A DNA stretch of 64,000 nucleotides from an uncultured Lachnospiraceae bacterium (GTDB taxonomy: Bacteria; Bacillota; Clostridia; Lachnospirales; Lachnospiraceae), in the NCBI GenBank assembly GCA_949840915.1, contig CATKXY010000001.1, forward strand, positions 186,001-250,000. Direction: 5' to 3'. Each line of letters starts with the position of its first letter. The stretch's first letter is position 1. The translations under genes were made by a program, and so were the position numbers. Of the stretch, positions 34,696-43,458 are shown piece by piece. The notes beneath the pieces were generated by a model. That model did no database searches. It had not been told where the DNA came from and worked only from the letters and a program-made list of their open reading frames with translations.

Positions 34696-35616
34696 CTAAC
34701 TGGTCAAGAAAATATGAAACCGCTGTTGTGACGTCGGGTCTTCTTCCTGCAATGTTCTCATAGCGTTGATAAAAGCGTTATTTTCTGCACCTACCCTGAT
34801 TCCGCCTGCATCAGGCCCGGAACCTGATCTCGCGGTATCATTTGCCGCGCCTAATATAGAGGATTGAAATGCCAGTGCCTGCTGTTCTTTTTTCTCCATC
34901 TTTTCCAGCTCAGCCTGTTTTCTTTCGGTATTCACACCGCGCTTTTCATCCTGATTTATTTCTCCCTTTAAAATAGCAATACCGTCTCTGGTTCTGGCTA
35001 TGACCGTTCCCTGACGGCTTGCCAGCCGTATGGAAGAGTCTGCAGATACCATTGAATGCATCTTTTTGGGGGACAGGCCGGGATCTGCAGCGAAATCACT
35101 GTCTGCGGTACCCGGATTTTTTTCGGCAGGACCGTTTTCCCGGGGGGCATCGGTCTGAGTCGCTTTTTCTTTTAATATGACAGTACCATCGTTGTTTTGA
35201 GTAATGACGGTTCCCGGATATTCCTCCTGCTGCCCGGCGGCCGGCAGGTCCTTTTCGTCTTCCCTGTCCGGGGATTTCTCGTCTGTCTGTACGTTGTCTC
35301 CGGTTTTTATCTCTTTTTCCGGTTTCGGATCTTCCCGCGACTCCGCCAGCATGATTTCTCTTTTCTGTGAGCTGCTAAGCTTATCCTGATGCTGTTTCAG
35401 ATCTGTGTTGAGGCTGGATATTTCTTTTTGAAGCTTATTTTGTTCATCAGCCTTTTCATTAACAGAAAGGTCTTCCTCTGAGGATAGCTTCTGCAACTGC
35501 TGTTGTGCGTTGGCAATCTCATTTTTAATGCTTTTGCTTTTTGGATCTGTTGAAACTGCAGTAATCAGCTGTATGCCTGACGCGCTGCCTGTTGATGCCA
35601 CACTGCCAATTCCCAT
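34696..35616 (-). CDS. FlxA-like coiled-coil protein
   Basis: The 306-residue protein starts at ATG 35616 behind GGAGG. Residues 27-95 are a coiled coil with the FlxA-like pattern (IKNEIANAQQQLQKLSSEE, then EKADEQNKLQKEISSLN). The middle is a disordered Glu/Lys/Pro-rich stretch. Two short copies of a similar segment occur: GTVITQNNDGTVILK (135-149) and GTVIARTRDGIAILK (203-217). The last 80 residues are again helical. No signal peptide and no flagellar genes nearby, so its role is unclear. Confidence 0.7.
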   Translation of the reverse strand: MGIGSVASTGSASGIQLITAVSTDPKSKSIKNEIANAQQQLQKLSSEEDLSVNEKADEQNKLQKEISSLNTDLKQHQDKLSSSQKREIMLAESREDPKPEKEIKTGDNVQTDEKSPDREDEKDLPAAGQQEEYPGTVITQNNDGTVILKEKATQTDAPRENGPAEKNPGTADSDFAADPGLSPKKMHSMVSADSSIRLASRQGTVIARTRDGIAILKGEINQDEKRGVNTERKQAELEKMEKKEQQALAFQSSILGAANDTARSGSGPDAGGIRVGAENNAFINAMRTLQEEDPTSQQRFHIFLTS

Positions 35617-35732
35617 AGCGCAATCCTCCTTCCATTTATAATTAACTATATTTTACTATTTTTCTATGGTGAGAAGCAAGAGCCTTTTGCTTTTTTTATA
35701 AAAATTAAAATCCCGGATTTGATAAAAAACTG

Positions 35733-35760
35733 TTGACGTATGCGATTTTTATGTTATAAT
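35733..35760 (+). promoter_or_regulatory. sigma-A type promoter of rpsU
   Basis: TTGACG (35733-35738) and TATAAT (35755-35760) are 16 bases apart. The start codon follows 84 bases later, leaving a leader of about 78 bases. Confidence 0.8.
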
Positions 35761-35844
35761 GTGTAGTGTGTATGGGGTGCTCCGTACATAGAATAACCCA
35801 ATCAGTCATGTTACTAGAGGGACTGAAGGGAGGTCAGGTGCAGA

Positions 35845-36021
35845 ATGTCTAACGTAATCGTAAAAGAGAACGAGACTTTGGACAGCGCATTGCGTCGCTT
35901 CAAGAGAAGTTGTGCTAAGGCGGGTATCCAGCAGGAGATTCGGAAGAGAGAGCATTACGAGAAGCCCAGCGTAAAGCGCAAAAAGAAGTCTGAAGCAGCA
36001 AGAAAACGCAAATATAACTAA
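35845..36021 (+). CDS. rpsU: 30S ribosomal protein S21
   Basis: This 58-residue protein reads [19 protein letters not shown] at the start and ends in a Lys/Arg-rich tail ([14 protein letters not shown] is similar), the standard S21. S21 binds the small subunit and assists initiation. GGGAGG is the ribosome site. The gene stands alone between a strong promoter and a terminator. Confidence 0.97.
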   Translation: MSNVIVKENETLDSALRRFKRSCAKAGIQQEIRKREHYEKPSVKRKKKSEAARKRKYN

Positions 36022-36026
36022 CATGC

Positions 36027-36058
36027 AAATCCCTGACCGGTCAACGATCAGGGATTTT
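36027..36058 (+). terminator. rho-independent terminator of rpsU
   Basis: AAATCCCTGA (36027-36036) pairs with TCAGGGATTT (36048-36057), a 10-bp stem whose A/T end merges into a T-run. Confidence 0.85.
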
Positions 36059-36113
36059 GTAGTTTGCTGCAGATGGTTTTTGATACCATGAATGAGCGTA
36101 AGGGAGAAAGAAG

Positions 36114-36701
36114 ATGTGGACTAAAGAACTGTTTGGGACGGATGTGTATCATCTCGTGGCGGCTTTTGTGCTATACAGTATGCTGGGATGGCTGGTGGAG
36201 TCCATTTACATGTCCTTCTGCAACCGCAAGCTCACCAACAGGGGGTTCGGGAAGGGGCCGTTCTGCCCGATCTACGGATTTGGAGCAGTGGCGTGCTATC
36301 TGCTTTTGAGTCCTCTGAAGGGGCATTATGTGGCGCTTTATATTATCGGAGCCATACTGGCCACGGTGTTTGAGTTTATCGTGGGCAAGGGCATGATCAA
36401 ATTTCTGGGCGAGCTCTGGTGGGACTACAATGACAAGCCTTTTAATTACAAGGGTATCATTTGTCTGGAGAGTACGATTGCCTGGGGGTTTTATGCCATC
36501 GGTATCATCCAGTTTGTCAACGCCATGATCTATTGGGTGATCGACAAGATAGATTACCGCATGGGGATTCGTCTTGTGGTGACGGCGCTGGTGCTGGTAG
36601 TGATCGATTATGCGATTCAGCTCACCAAGGTGTTTGACATTGATGTGCGGGAGAAGAGAGATCTTCTGATCGAGAGATGCCATGCATTCTTAAATCGATA
36701 A
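36114..36701 (+). CDS. CmpB-like multi-pass membrane protein (putative ABC transporter type IV family)
   Basis: The 195-residue protein has five or six hydrophobic segments and conserved LGWLVESIYMSF, FCPIYGFGA and FIVGKGMIKFLGELWWDY, which place it in the PF06541 family. It is the longer relative of the product of 223-693. The family has no settled function. AGGGAGAAAGAAG is its ribosome site. It is followed by a terminator-like hairpin and dacF. Confidence 0.85.
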   Translation: MWTKELFGTDVYHLVAAFVLYSMLGWLVESIYMSFCNRKLTNRGFGKGPFCPIYGFGAVACYLLLSPLKGHYVALYIIGAILATVFEFIVGKGMIKFLGELWWDYNDKPFNYKGIICLESTIAWGFYAIGIIQFVNAMIYWVIDKIDYRMGIRLVVTALVLVVIDYAIQLTKVFDIDVREKRDLLIERCHAFLNR

Positions 36702-36726
36702 AGCAAACAGGAAACAGGTATAACCT

Positions 36727-36781
36727 ATGCCGCATTCCCATATTCTTTAGTAGATAAAATGAATGGGAGTGTGGCATTTTT
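36727..36781 (+). terminator. terminator-like hairpin abutting the dacF start
   Basis: ATGCCGCATTCCCAT (36727-36741) pairs with ATGGGAGTGTGGCAT (36762-36776) apart from G-U pairs, and is followed by TTTTT directly before ATG 36782. The 3' arm contains the only GGGAG that could serve as the dacF ribosome site, so folding would also hide it. Confidence 0.65.
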
Positions 36782-37948
36782 ATGCGCAGGAGAATCACAA
36801 AGAGACTGTTGGCGGCACTGCTGGTTTTGGTTTTTATCTCTATCCCTAATCGTTCGGTTCGGGCAGAGCTTGCTGTCTCTACGCCGTCGGCAATTTTGAT
36901 AGAGGCTTCCACAGGGGAGGTTATTTTCGAGAAGAATGCGACGGAGCGGAGAAGTCCCGCCAGCATCACCAAGATTATGACGCTGCTCTTGACCTTCGAG
37001 CAGATAGAAGCGGGCAGGGCCAAGCTCACGGACGATGTGCTGGTCAGCGCCCGGGCCAGCGGTATGGGCGGATCGCAGGTATTTCTGGCGGAAGGCGAGG
37101 TGCAGACCTTGGAGACCATGATCAAATGCATTGTGGTGTCCAGCGGAAATGACGCCAGCGTTGCAGTGGCGGAGCATCTGGCAGGGAGCGAGGAAGCCTT
37201 TGTAGAGAAGATGAATCAGAAGGCGGAGGTGCTGGGCATGGCGGATACGCATTTTGTGGACTGCTGTGGACTGACAGATTCCGACGACCACTATTCCACG
37301 GCGCGGGACGTGGCCATCATGTCCCGGGAGCTGATCACCAAATATCCGGAGATTTACCAATATACAACCATCTGGATGGAAGATATCACCCATGTGACAA
37401 AACAGGGTGAGACCAACTTTACATTGAACAGTACCAACAAGCTTTTGAAACAGTATCAATACACCACGGGTCTGAAGACCGGATCCACCAGCAAGGCGAA
37501 GTTCTGTATCTCCGCCACGGCCAATAAGGAGGGGATTGATCTGATCGCGGTGGTGATGGGAGCGGAAACGGGGACGGACCGCTTTCAGGATGCCCAGGTG
37601 ATGCTCAGCTACGGCTTCAGTGTCACTGATTTGTATGTGGACGCCAACGAGGACGCGCTGCCCTCCCTCATGGTCAAGGGCGGTGTAAAACCGGAGACGG
37701 CGCTGCAGTATCAGGGAGAGTTCCGCTATCTGGATATGGAAGGGAATTCGCTGGCCGGTGTGGAAAAGGTGGTGGAATTGCCGGAGATTGTCAATGCACC
37801 CGTAAAGGCCGGAGCGGAGGCGGGAAGAGCAAAGTATCTGCTCAATGGCGTGGAGATAGGGTATACGCCGATTCTCTATGCGGAGGATGTCGATAAGGCG
37901 GCCTATAAGGATTATCTGAAAAAGGCCATGGGATTTTTCCTGCTCTAG
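36782..37948 (+). CDS. dacF: D-alanyl-D-alanine carboxypeptidase (DacF-like)
   Basis: This penicillin-binding protein trims the terminal D-Ala from peptidoglycan stem peptides outside the membrane. The 388-residue product has a signal peptide (basic MRRRITKR, hydrophobic core, cut near VRA) and the three S11 peptidase motifs: S61-I-T-K64, S121-G-N123 and K232-T-G234. A C-terminal PBP5-like beta domain and a weak amphipathic end helix follow. The start codon touches a terminator-like hairpin. A second paralogue is at 40464-41867. Confidence 0.94.
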   Translation: MRRRITKRLLAALLVLVFISIPNRSVRAELAVSTPSAILIEASTGEVIFEKNATERRSPASITKIMTLLLTFEQIEAGRAKLTDDVLVSARASGMGGSQVFLAEGEVQTLETMIKCIVVSSGNDASVAVAEHLAGSEEAFVEKMNQKAEVLGMADTHFVDCCGLTDSDDHYSTARDVAIMSRELITKYPEIYQYTTIWMEDITHVTKQGETNFTLNSTNKLLKQYQYTTGLKTGSTSKAKFCISATANKEGIDLIAVVMGAETGTDRFQDAQVMLSYGFSVTDLYVDANEDALPSLMVKGGVKPETALQYQGEFRYLDMEGNSLAGVEKVVELPEIVNAPVKAGAEAGRAKYLLNGVEIGYTPILYAEDVDKAAYKDYLKKAMGFFLL

Positions 37949-37989
37949 AGCTGTGACGGAAATAATAGAAAGTACAATGGAGAACTGCT

Positions 37990-38871
37990 ATGTGGAATAT
38001 ACTGTTTACGGCGGTGACCGTGATCGTTTTAGCCTTAATATGGATTATGATTTATGACAGCAACCGTTTCGTGGTGCGGGAGCATGTGTTTCGTGACGCC
38101 CGCATCCGCCGGAACGTCCGCGCGGTGGTTTTGGCGGATCTGCACAACAAAAAGTATGGCAGAGACAATGCGCGTCTGATAGAAGCCATCCGGGCGGCAA
38201 ATCCGGATATGATCCTGGTTGCGGGAGATCTGCTCACGGCAAAGCCCGGAGCCACGCTCTCCGTGGCTCTGCAGCTTTTGGAGGCGCTCGCGGCGGACTA
38301 TCCCGTCTATTATGGCAACGGCAATCATGAGCAGCGGCTGGGGCTCTATCCCGATACCTACAAGGATATGGCGCAGCGCTATGCGGAGGGGCTGGAGCGG
38401 CTGGGCATCCGGCCTCTTTTGAATGCTCATGTGCAGCTTTCGGACTGGGGCATCACGGTGTATGGTGCACAGATCGACAGACGCTTTTACCGGCGACTCC
38501 ACGGGCAGCCTATGGAGTCGGCCTATCTGGAGCGTATTCTGGGTAAGGTGGACAAGTCTTCCTTCAGCATCCTGTTGGCCCACAATCCCGATTATTTTCC
38601 CCGGTATGCCGAATGGGGGGCGGATCTGGTGCTGGCAGGGCATATTCACGGCGGCATGGTGCGCATTCCCTTTGTGGGGAAAGGGGTGGCGTCCCCTCAT
38701 ATCAGCCTGTTCCCCCGCTATGACGGCGGGCGGTTTGACGAGAAGGACAGCGTGATGCTGGTGAGCAGAGGCCTGGGCATGCATACCATCCCCATCCGGC
38801 TCTTCAATCCCGGGGAGCTTCTTGTGCTGGACTTCGAGAAGCCGGATCCCGGGAACGTAAGTTCAGCTTGA
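37990..38871 (+). CDS. membrane-anchored calcineurin-type metallophosphoesterase
   Basis: The 293-residue protein has one N-terminal membrane helix and then the metallophosphoesterase ligands: VVLADLHNKKYG, ILVAGDLL, YGNGNHE, LLAHNPDYF and LAGHIHGG. The first motif has Leu-His where D-x-H is usual (DLH), which still fits. Relatives include YaeI/YkuE-type enzymes that act on phospholipids or cell-wall phosphates. The helix would place the domain outside the membrane if no cytoplasmic signal applies. Substrate unknown. It follows dacF by 41 bases. Confidence 0.88.
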   Translation: MWNILFTAVTVIVLALIWIMIYDSNRFVVREHVFRDARIRRNVRAVVLADLHNKKYGRDNARLIEAIRAANPDMILVAGDLLTAKPGATLSVALQLLEALAADYPVYYGNGNHEQRLGLYPDTYKDMAQRYAEGLERLGIRPLLNAHVQLSDWGITVYGAQIDRRFYRRLHGQPMESAYLERILGKVDKSSFSILLAHNPDYFPRYAEWGADLVLAGHIHGGMVRIPFVGKGVASPHISLFPRYDGGRFDEKDSVMLVSRGLGMHTIPIRLFNPGELLVLDFEKPDPGNVSSA

Positions 38872-38920
38872 AAAGTATGTTTTTTCCCGGTAAAATAGTA
38901 TCTGTTGTCTGGAGGTGGCT

Positions 38921-39667
38921 ATGGCGATACCTGTAAAGCTGGAGGCATTTGAAGGTCCGTTGGATCTGCTGCTCCACCTGATCGAAAAAAATAAAATAGA
39001 TATTTATGATATCCCCATCGTTGAGATCACGGAGCAATATCTGGATTACATCCGTCAGATGGAATCGGAGGATATGAATGTGATGAGCGAGTTCCTTGTC
39101 ATGGCGGCTACGCTGGTTGACATCAAGTGCCGTATGCTGCTCCCCAGGGAAGTGAACGAGGAGGGGGAGGAGGAAGACCCCAGGGCGGAGCTGGTTCAGA
39201 AGCTGTTGGAATACAAGATGTACAAGTTTATGTCTCTCACTCTCCGGGACAGGCAGATCGACGCGGCGCACAATCTTTACAGGAAGCAGCAGCTTCCCGA
39301 GGAGGTGGCGGCGTACAGGCAGCCGGTGGACTATGAGGAACTGATCGGCGATATGACACTCAACAGACTTCATGAGATATTTAAATCCATTGTCCGCAGA
39401 CAGGAGGACAAGATAGATCCCATCCGCAGCCGTTACGGCAGGATTGAGAAGGACGAGATCGATATGGATTTGAAGACGCTCTATGTGGAGGCATATGCCA
39501 GAGAACATAAGAGCTTCAGCTTCCGCAGACTCTTGGAGAAGCAGAAGAGCAGAGCGGAGATCATCGTGACATTTCTGATCATTCTGGAGCTGATGAAGAC
39601 CGGGAAGATCAGCATCAGTCAGGAACATATATTTGACGACATCACCATTATCTCCAATGTGGCGTGA
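38921..39667 (+). CDS. scpA: segregation and condensation protein A
   Basis: ScpA is the kleisin of the SMC-ScpAB condensin. The 248-residue protein opens with the signature KLEAFEGPLDLLLHLIEKN, and its C-terminal winged helix includes IIVTFLIILELMKTGKI. ATG 38921 lies five bases after GGAGG. scpB follows after 65 bases, the usual order. Confidence 0.96.
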   Translation: MAIPVKLEAFEGPLDLLLHLIEKNKIDIYDIPIVEITEQYLDYIRQMESEDMNVMSEFLVMAATLVDIKCRMLLPREVNEEGEEEDPRAELVQKLLEYKMYKFMSLTLRDRQIDAAHNLYRKQQLPEEVAAYRQPVDYEELIGDMTLNRLHEIFKSIVRRQEDKIDPIRSRYGRIEKDEIDMDLKTLYVEAYAREHKSFSFRRLLEKQKSRAEIIVTFLIILELMKTGKISISQEHIFDDITIISNVA

Positions 39668-39732
39668 ACATAGCAGCGTGAGAGCTGCGGCATGAGAATG
39701 CGGGGAAGAGCCCTGTCTTGAGAGGATGAAAT

Positions 39733-40302
39733 ATGGAGCGTACGAAAGCGCAGGCTGTGATAGAGGCAGTGCTGTTTACCATGGGAGAGTCCGTGGAGAT
39801 CAACAGGCTGGCGGAAGTGATAGAAGAGGATGTAAAGACCACAAAGGCTATTCTGCAGGAGATGCAGGAGCGGTATGAGCAGGAGGACAGAGGCATATTT
39901 ATCACCCGTCTGGACGATGCCGTACAACTCTGCACCAAGGCGGAGATGTACGAATATCTGATCAGGATCGCCAAGACTCCGAAGAAGATGAGTCTGACGG
40001 ACACGGTGCTGGAGACCTTGTCCATCATTGCCTACAAGCAGCCGGTGACCAGGGTGGAGATTGAGAAAGTGAGAGGCGTGAGCTGTGACCATGCAATCAA
40101 CAAGCTGTTGGAGTACGATCTGATCACGGAGCTGGGACGGCTGGACGCTCCGGGGCGGCCGCTTTTGTTCGGCACCACGGAACAGTTCCTGCGCAGCTTC
40201 GGCGTGAAGAGTCTGGAGGATCTGCCGGAGCTTGGTCCCGTGCAGCTTGAAGAATTCAAGGCCCAGGCGGAGGCGGAAGTGCAGCTTCAGCTGGATGTTT
40301 AA
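39733..40302 (+). CDS. scpB: segregation and condensation protein B
   Basis: ScpB dimers bind ScpA and complete the SMC complex. The 189-residue protein has two winged helices and the conserved LSIIAYKQPVTRVEIEKVRG. GAGAGG precedes ATG 39733. The 160 bases between its stop and the second dacF hold no gene. Confidence 0.96.
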   Translation: MERTKAQAVIEAVLFTMGESVEINRLAEVIEEDVKTTKAILQEMQERYEQEDRGIFITRLDDAVQLCTKAEMYEYLIRIAKTPKKMSLTDTVLETLSIIAYKQPVTRVEIEKVRGVSCDHAINKLLEYDLITELGRLDAPGRPLLFGTTEQFLRSFGVKSLEDLPELGPVQLEEFKAQAEAEVQLQLDV

Positions 40303-40463
40303 CGGATTTGCCGGAAGATGTGAAGGAACTTTTTCGGGGCGAATCTGAATGTGTTTTACGCGAGGACAAATTAACACTGCCGTTATGAAACGTGTCTAAA
40401 TCATAATTAGGGCAACAGGCCTCATATATATTAGCAAACCGCATTGCGGAGGATGCGATACCT

Positions 40464-41867
40464 ATGCGGATAAACCATGTCAAATCTGTTGCGGCACGGC
40501 TGACAGGAGGCTTTTTTTGCGTCCTGCTTTTGATGAGTACAGTGCAGCAGGCGGCGCTTGCGGGGAAAGCGGAGAGCGCGGATTTAAGTCTCTATGCCAC
40601 AGCGGCCGTGCTGCTGGACGCGGACTCGGGGCGGGTATTGTACGAGAAGGAGGGCTATACGCCCATGGCCATGGCCAGCACCACCAAGATCATGACCTGT
40701 ATTCTGGTGCTGGAGGAGGGGAATCTGGACGATTATGCTCAGGTGTCTGCCTATGCCGCGTCCATGCCGAAGGTAAAGCTCTATGCCAGACAGGGGGAGG
40801 AGTATCAGGTGAGAAGCCTGCTCTTTTCGCTGATGCTGGAATCACACAATGATTCCGCGGTCGTGCTGGCCGAGTACATAGGAAAGCGATATCTTTCTGA
40901 GGAGCTTGCACAAAAAAGTACGGCGGACTTTTCTGTGGAGGAGAGCAGACAGGCGGTGAAGGCTTTCGCCAATCTCATGAATGCGAAGGCCAGGGAACTC
41001 GGCTGCAAAGACACCTGGTTCATCACGCCAAACGGACTGGATGCCACGGAGACCTTTGAGGATGCGGGCGGGGAGCAGATACAGCGGGAGCACTGCACTA
41101 CGGCGGCGGAGCTTGCGCGGATCATGGCGTATTGCGTGAAAGAATCCCCCGGCAGGGATCTGTTTCGGGAGATTACCCGGACGGAGAGCTATTCTTTTTA
41201 TGAGAACGGCAGAAGCGTGACCTGTGTGAACCACAATGCCTTTTTAAACATGATGGAGGGAGCGTTCAGCGGCAAGACCGGGTTTACCAACAAGGCCGGG
41301 TATTGTTATGTGGGGGCGCTGGAGCGGGACGGCAAGACCTTTATTGTGGCGCTTCTGGCCTGCGGATGGCCCAACAACAGGACTTACAAGTGGAGCGATT
41401 CCAGAGAGCTGATGGAGTACGGCCTGGAAAACTTTGAGTACCGGGAGATCGCAGGGGAGGATACGGCATTTGACGAAACCCGTCTTCAGCCGCTCACCGT
41501 GGAGGACGGACAGACGCAGATACTCGGCGGGACTGCCCGGGTGGAACTTGAGATCAGAGAGCGTCATGCGGGCGCGGGTACGGATATGGCCGGAGCGGAC
41601 TCGGCGGGCGGCGAGTCCGCAGGCGGGGAGGCCAAGGAAGCCCCCGTGAGACTTCTCATGCGGGGAGACGAGGAGATCAAGGTGGACTGTGAGCTGCAAA
41701 AACATCTGCAGGCTCCCGTCAGGGCGGGTACTCAGGTGGGATGCATACTCTACAGCGTGGACGGCAAGGTGTATCTCACGGAGACCATCGTGACCAAGAG
41801 CGATGTGGAGAAAGTAGAGATTTCATGGTGCATGGAGCAGGTGTTCAAACGCTTTCTGATACTCTGA
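40464..41867 (+). CDS. D-alanyl-D-alanine carboxypeptidase, second copy
   Basis: The 467-residue protein is a PBP5/DacF-type carboxypeptidase with a signal peptide ending near ALA and the motifs S72-T-T-K75, S127-H-N129 and K271-T-G273. The SxN motif uses His where the paralogue has Gly. A low-complexity Gly/Ala/Glu insertion (GADSAGGESAGGEAKE) separates the catalytic part from the C-terminal beta domain, and the gene is about 80 codons longer than dacF at 36782. GGAGG is 11 bases before ATG 40464, a long spacing. A terminator follows. Confidence 0.92.
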   Translation: MRINHVKSVAARLTGGFFCVLLLMSTVQQAALAGKAESADLSLYATAAVLLDADSGRVLYEKEGYTPMAMASTTKIMTCILVLEEGNLDDYAQVSAYAASMPKVKLYARQGEEYQVRSLLFSLMLESHNDSAVVLAEYIGKRYLSEELAQKSTADFSVEESRQAVKAFANLMNAKARELGCKDTWFITPNGLDATETFEDAGGEQIQREHCTTAAELARIMAYCVKESPGRDLFREITRTESYSFYENGRSVTCVNHNAFLNMMEGAFSGKTGFTNKAGYCYVGALERDGKTFIVALLACGWPNNRTYKWSDSRELMEYGLENFEYREIAGEDTAFDETRLQPLTVEDGQTQILGGTARVELEIRERHAGAGTDMAGADSAGGESAGGEAKEAPVRLLMRGDEEIKVDCELQKHLQAPVRAGTQVGCILYSVDGKVYLTETIVTKSDVEKVEISWCMEQVFKRFLIL

Positions 41868-41895
41868 AAAAATGTCAAAAAAATCCGAAAAAAAT

Positions 41896-41926
41896 GCAAT
41901 TCGTTCTAGGCGAGTTGCTTTTTTTA
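41896..41926 (+). terminator. rho-independent terminator
   Basis: GCAATTCG (41896-41903) pairs with CGAGTTGC (41911-41918) around a 7-base loop and is followed by eight T's. It closes the second carboxypeptidase gene. Confidence 0.8.
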
Positions 41927-41935
41927 TGTTATACT
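41927..41935 (+). promoter_or_regulatory. extended -10 promoter of the decarboxylase operon
   Basis: TGTTATACT has the TG-n-TATACT form of an extended -10 element; no good -35 is at the right distance. The start site near 41942 would give a leader of about 70 bases before ATG 42015. Confidence 0.45.
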
Positions 41936-42014
41936 ATCATGGACAAAATATGGGGGTATTTATCCCCGCATTGATTTGTTTGTTCTTTATCATTATAAAT
42001 GGAGGGCTGAAAGC

Positions 42015-43442
42015 ATGAGTACTACTTCAAAAGCGAGTCAAAGAATTGCAGCTTTACTCGACGACAACAGTTTCGTTGAAATCGGCGGGCTTGTCACGGC
42101 AAGAGCCACTGATTTTAATATGAAACCAACAGAAACTCCTTCTGACGGATGTATCACCGGCTATGGAGTGATCGACGGTAATCTTGTGTATGTCTACAGT
42201 CAGGATGCTTCCGTGATGAACGGAACCATCGGCGAGATGCATGCGAAAAAGATTGCGGGTCTCTACGATCTGGCGATGAAGACGGGAGCGCCTGTCATCG
42301 GACTGCTCGACTGCGCGGGCGTGAGACTGCAGGAGGGAACAGACGCGCTTGCGGCGTTCGGCAGCATCTATGTAAAGCAGGCGGCAGCCAGCGGCGTGAT
42401 CCCTCAGATCACGGCGGTGCTCGGGTCCTGCGGCGGCGGATTGGCACTGTTCCCCACCCTGACGGATTTTACATTTATGGAGGAGAAAAACGCAAAGCTG
42501 TTCGTCAATGCGCCCAATGCGCTGGACGGCAATGTCATCACCAAGTGTGATTCCTCTTCCGCAGCATTCCAGTCCCAGGAGAGCGGTATTGTGGATGTGG
42601 TGGCTGACGAGGCGGCGATCTTTGAGAAGATCCGCGAGCTCATCGGGTTCCTTCCCGCAAACAACGAGTCCTATGCCGGGGAGGATTGCAGCGATGATCT
42701 CAACCGCGTGAACCCGGAGATCGCAGGCTGTGCAGGCGACACCTCCATCGCACTGTCCATACTGGCCGACGACAATCGTTTCTTTGAGGTGAAGGAAGGC
42801 TATGCGAAGCAGATGGTTACCGGTTTTATGCGTCTCAACGGCATGACGGTGGGCGCGGTGGCAAACCGTTGTGAGATCTGCGACGAGGAGGGCAAGACGG
42901 CGGAGAAGTTTGACGCTGTACTCACCAAGCAGGGCTGCGAGAAGGCTGCAGACTTTGTAAACTTCTGTGATGCTTTCGGGATTCCCGTGCTGACCCTCAC
43001 CAATGTGAAGGGCTACGAGGCGACTGTGTGCTCCGAAAAGGGAATCGCCAGAGCGGCGGCAAAGCTTACCTATGCGTTTGCAAGCGCAACGGTTCCCAAG
43101 GTGAATGTGATCGTGGGAAATGCTTACGGCACTGCTTATGTGGCGATGAATTCCAAGGCGATCGGCGCCGATATCACTATGGCGTGGCCCGATGCGCAGG
43201 TAGGCGCGATGGATGGCGCGCTGGCTGCGAAGATCATGTATGACGGACAGGGCGCGGATGTGATCAAAGAGAAGGCTGCAGAGTATGAGCAGATGAATCT
43301 GAATGTCAATCATGCGGCCAGAAGAGGATATGTAGATCAGATCGTAAATGCGGCCGATACGAGAAAATATGTGATCGGAGCGTTTGAAATGTTGTTCACA
43401 AAGAGTGAAGACGGTCCTGCAAAGAAGCATGGCACCGTCTAG
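42015..43442 (+). CDS. mmdA: acyl-CoA carboxyltransferase subunit (MmdA type)
   Basis: The 475-residue protein is a crotonase-fold carboxyltransferase with two halves. The N-terminal half has LLDCAGVRLQEG and GSCGGGLALFPTLTDF, and the C-terminal half has VIVGNAYGTAYVAMNSK and IGADITMAWPDAQVGAMDG. It moves carboxyl groups between biotin and acyl-CoA, as in methylmalonyl-CoA decarboxylase. It differs from typical MmdA in the first oxyanion loop (SCGGGLA for the common CAGGAVY). GGAGGG precedes ATG 42015. It heads an operon with OadG-like, biotin carrier, OadB and OadA genes. Actual acyl substrate not proven. Confidence 0.9.
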   Translation: MSTTSKASQRIAALLDDNSFVEIGGLVTARATDFNMKPTETPSDGCITGYGVIDGNLVYVYSQDASVMNGTIGEMHAKKIAGLYDLAMKTGAPVIGLLDCAGVRLQEGTDALAAFGSIYVKQAAASGVIPQITAVLGSCGGGLALFPTLTDFTFMEEKNAKLFVNAPNALDGNVITKCDSSSAAFQSQESGIVDVVADEAAIFEKIRELIGFLPANNESYAGEDCSDDLNRVNPEIAGCAGDTSIALSILADDNRFFEVKEGYAKQMVTGFMRLNGMTVGAVANRCEICDEEGKTAEKFDAVLTKQGCEKAADFVNFCDAFGIPVLTLTNVKGYEATVCSEKGIARAAAKLTYAFASATVPKVNVIVGNAYGTAYVAMNSKAIGADITMAWPDAQVGAMDGALAAKIMYDGQGADVIKEKAAEYEQMNLNVNHAARRGYVDQIVNAADTRKYVIGAFEMLFTKSEDGPAKKHGTV

Positions 43443-43458
43443 AAAGGGTGATTGTAAG

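Noticed and set aside
42054..43430. Long open frame of 458 codons on the minus strand
   Set aside because: It lies wholly inside mmdA, is rich in His, Arg and Cys as expected of a reversed coding strand, and has no recognisable motif or ribosome site.
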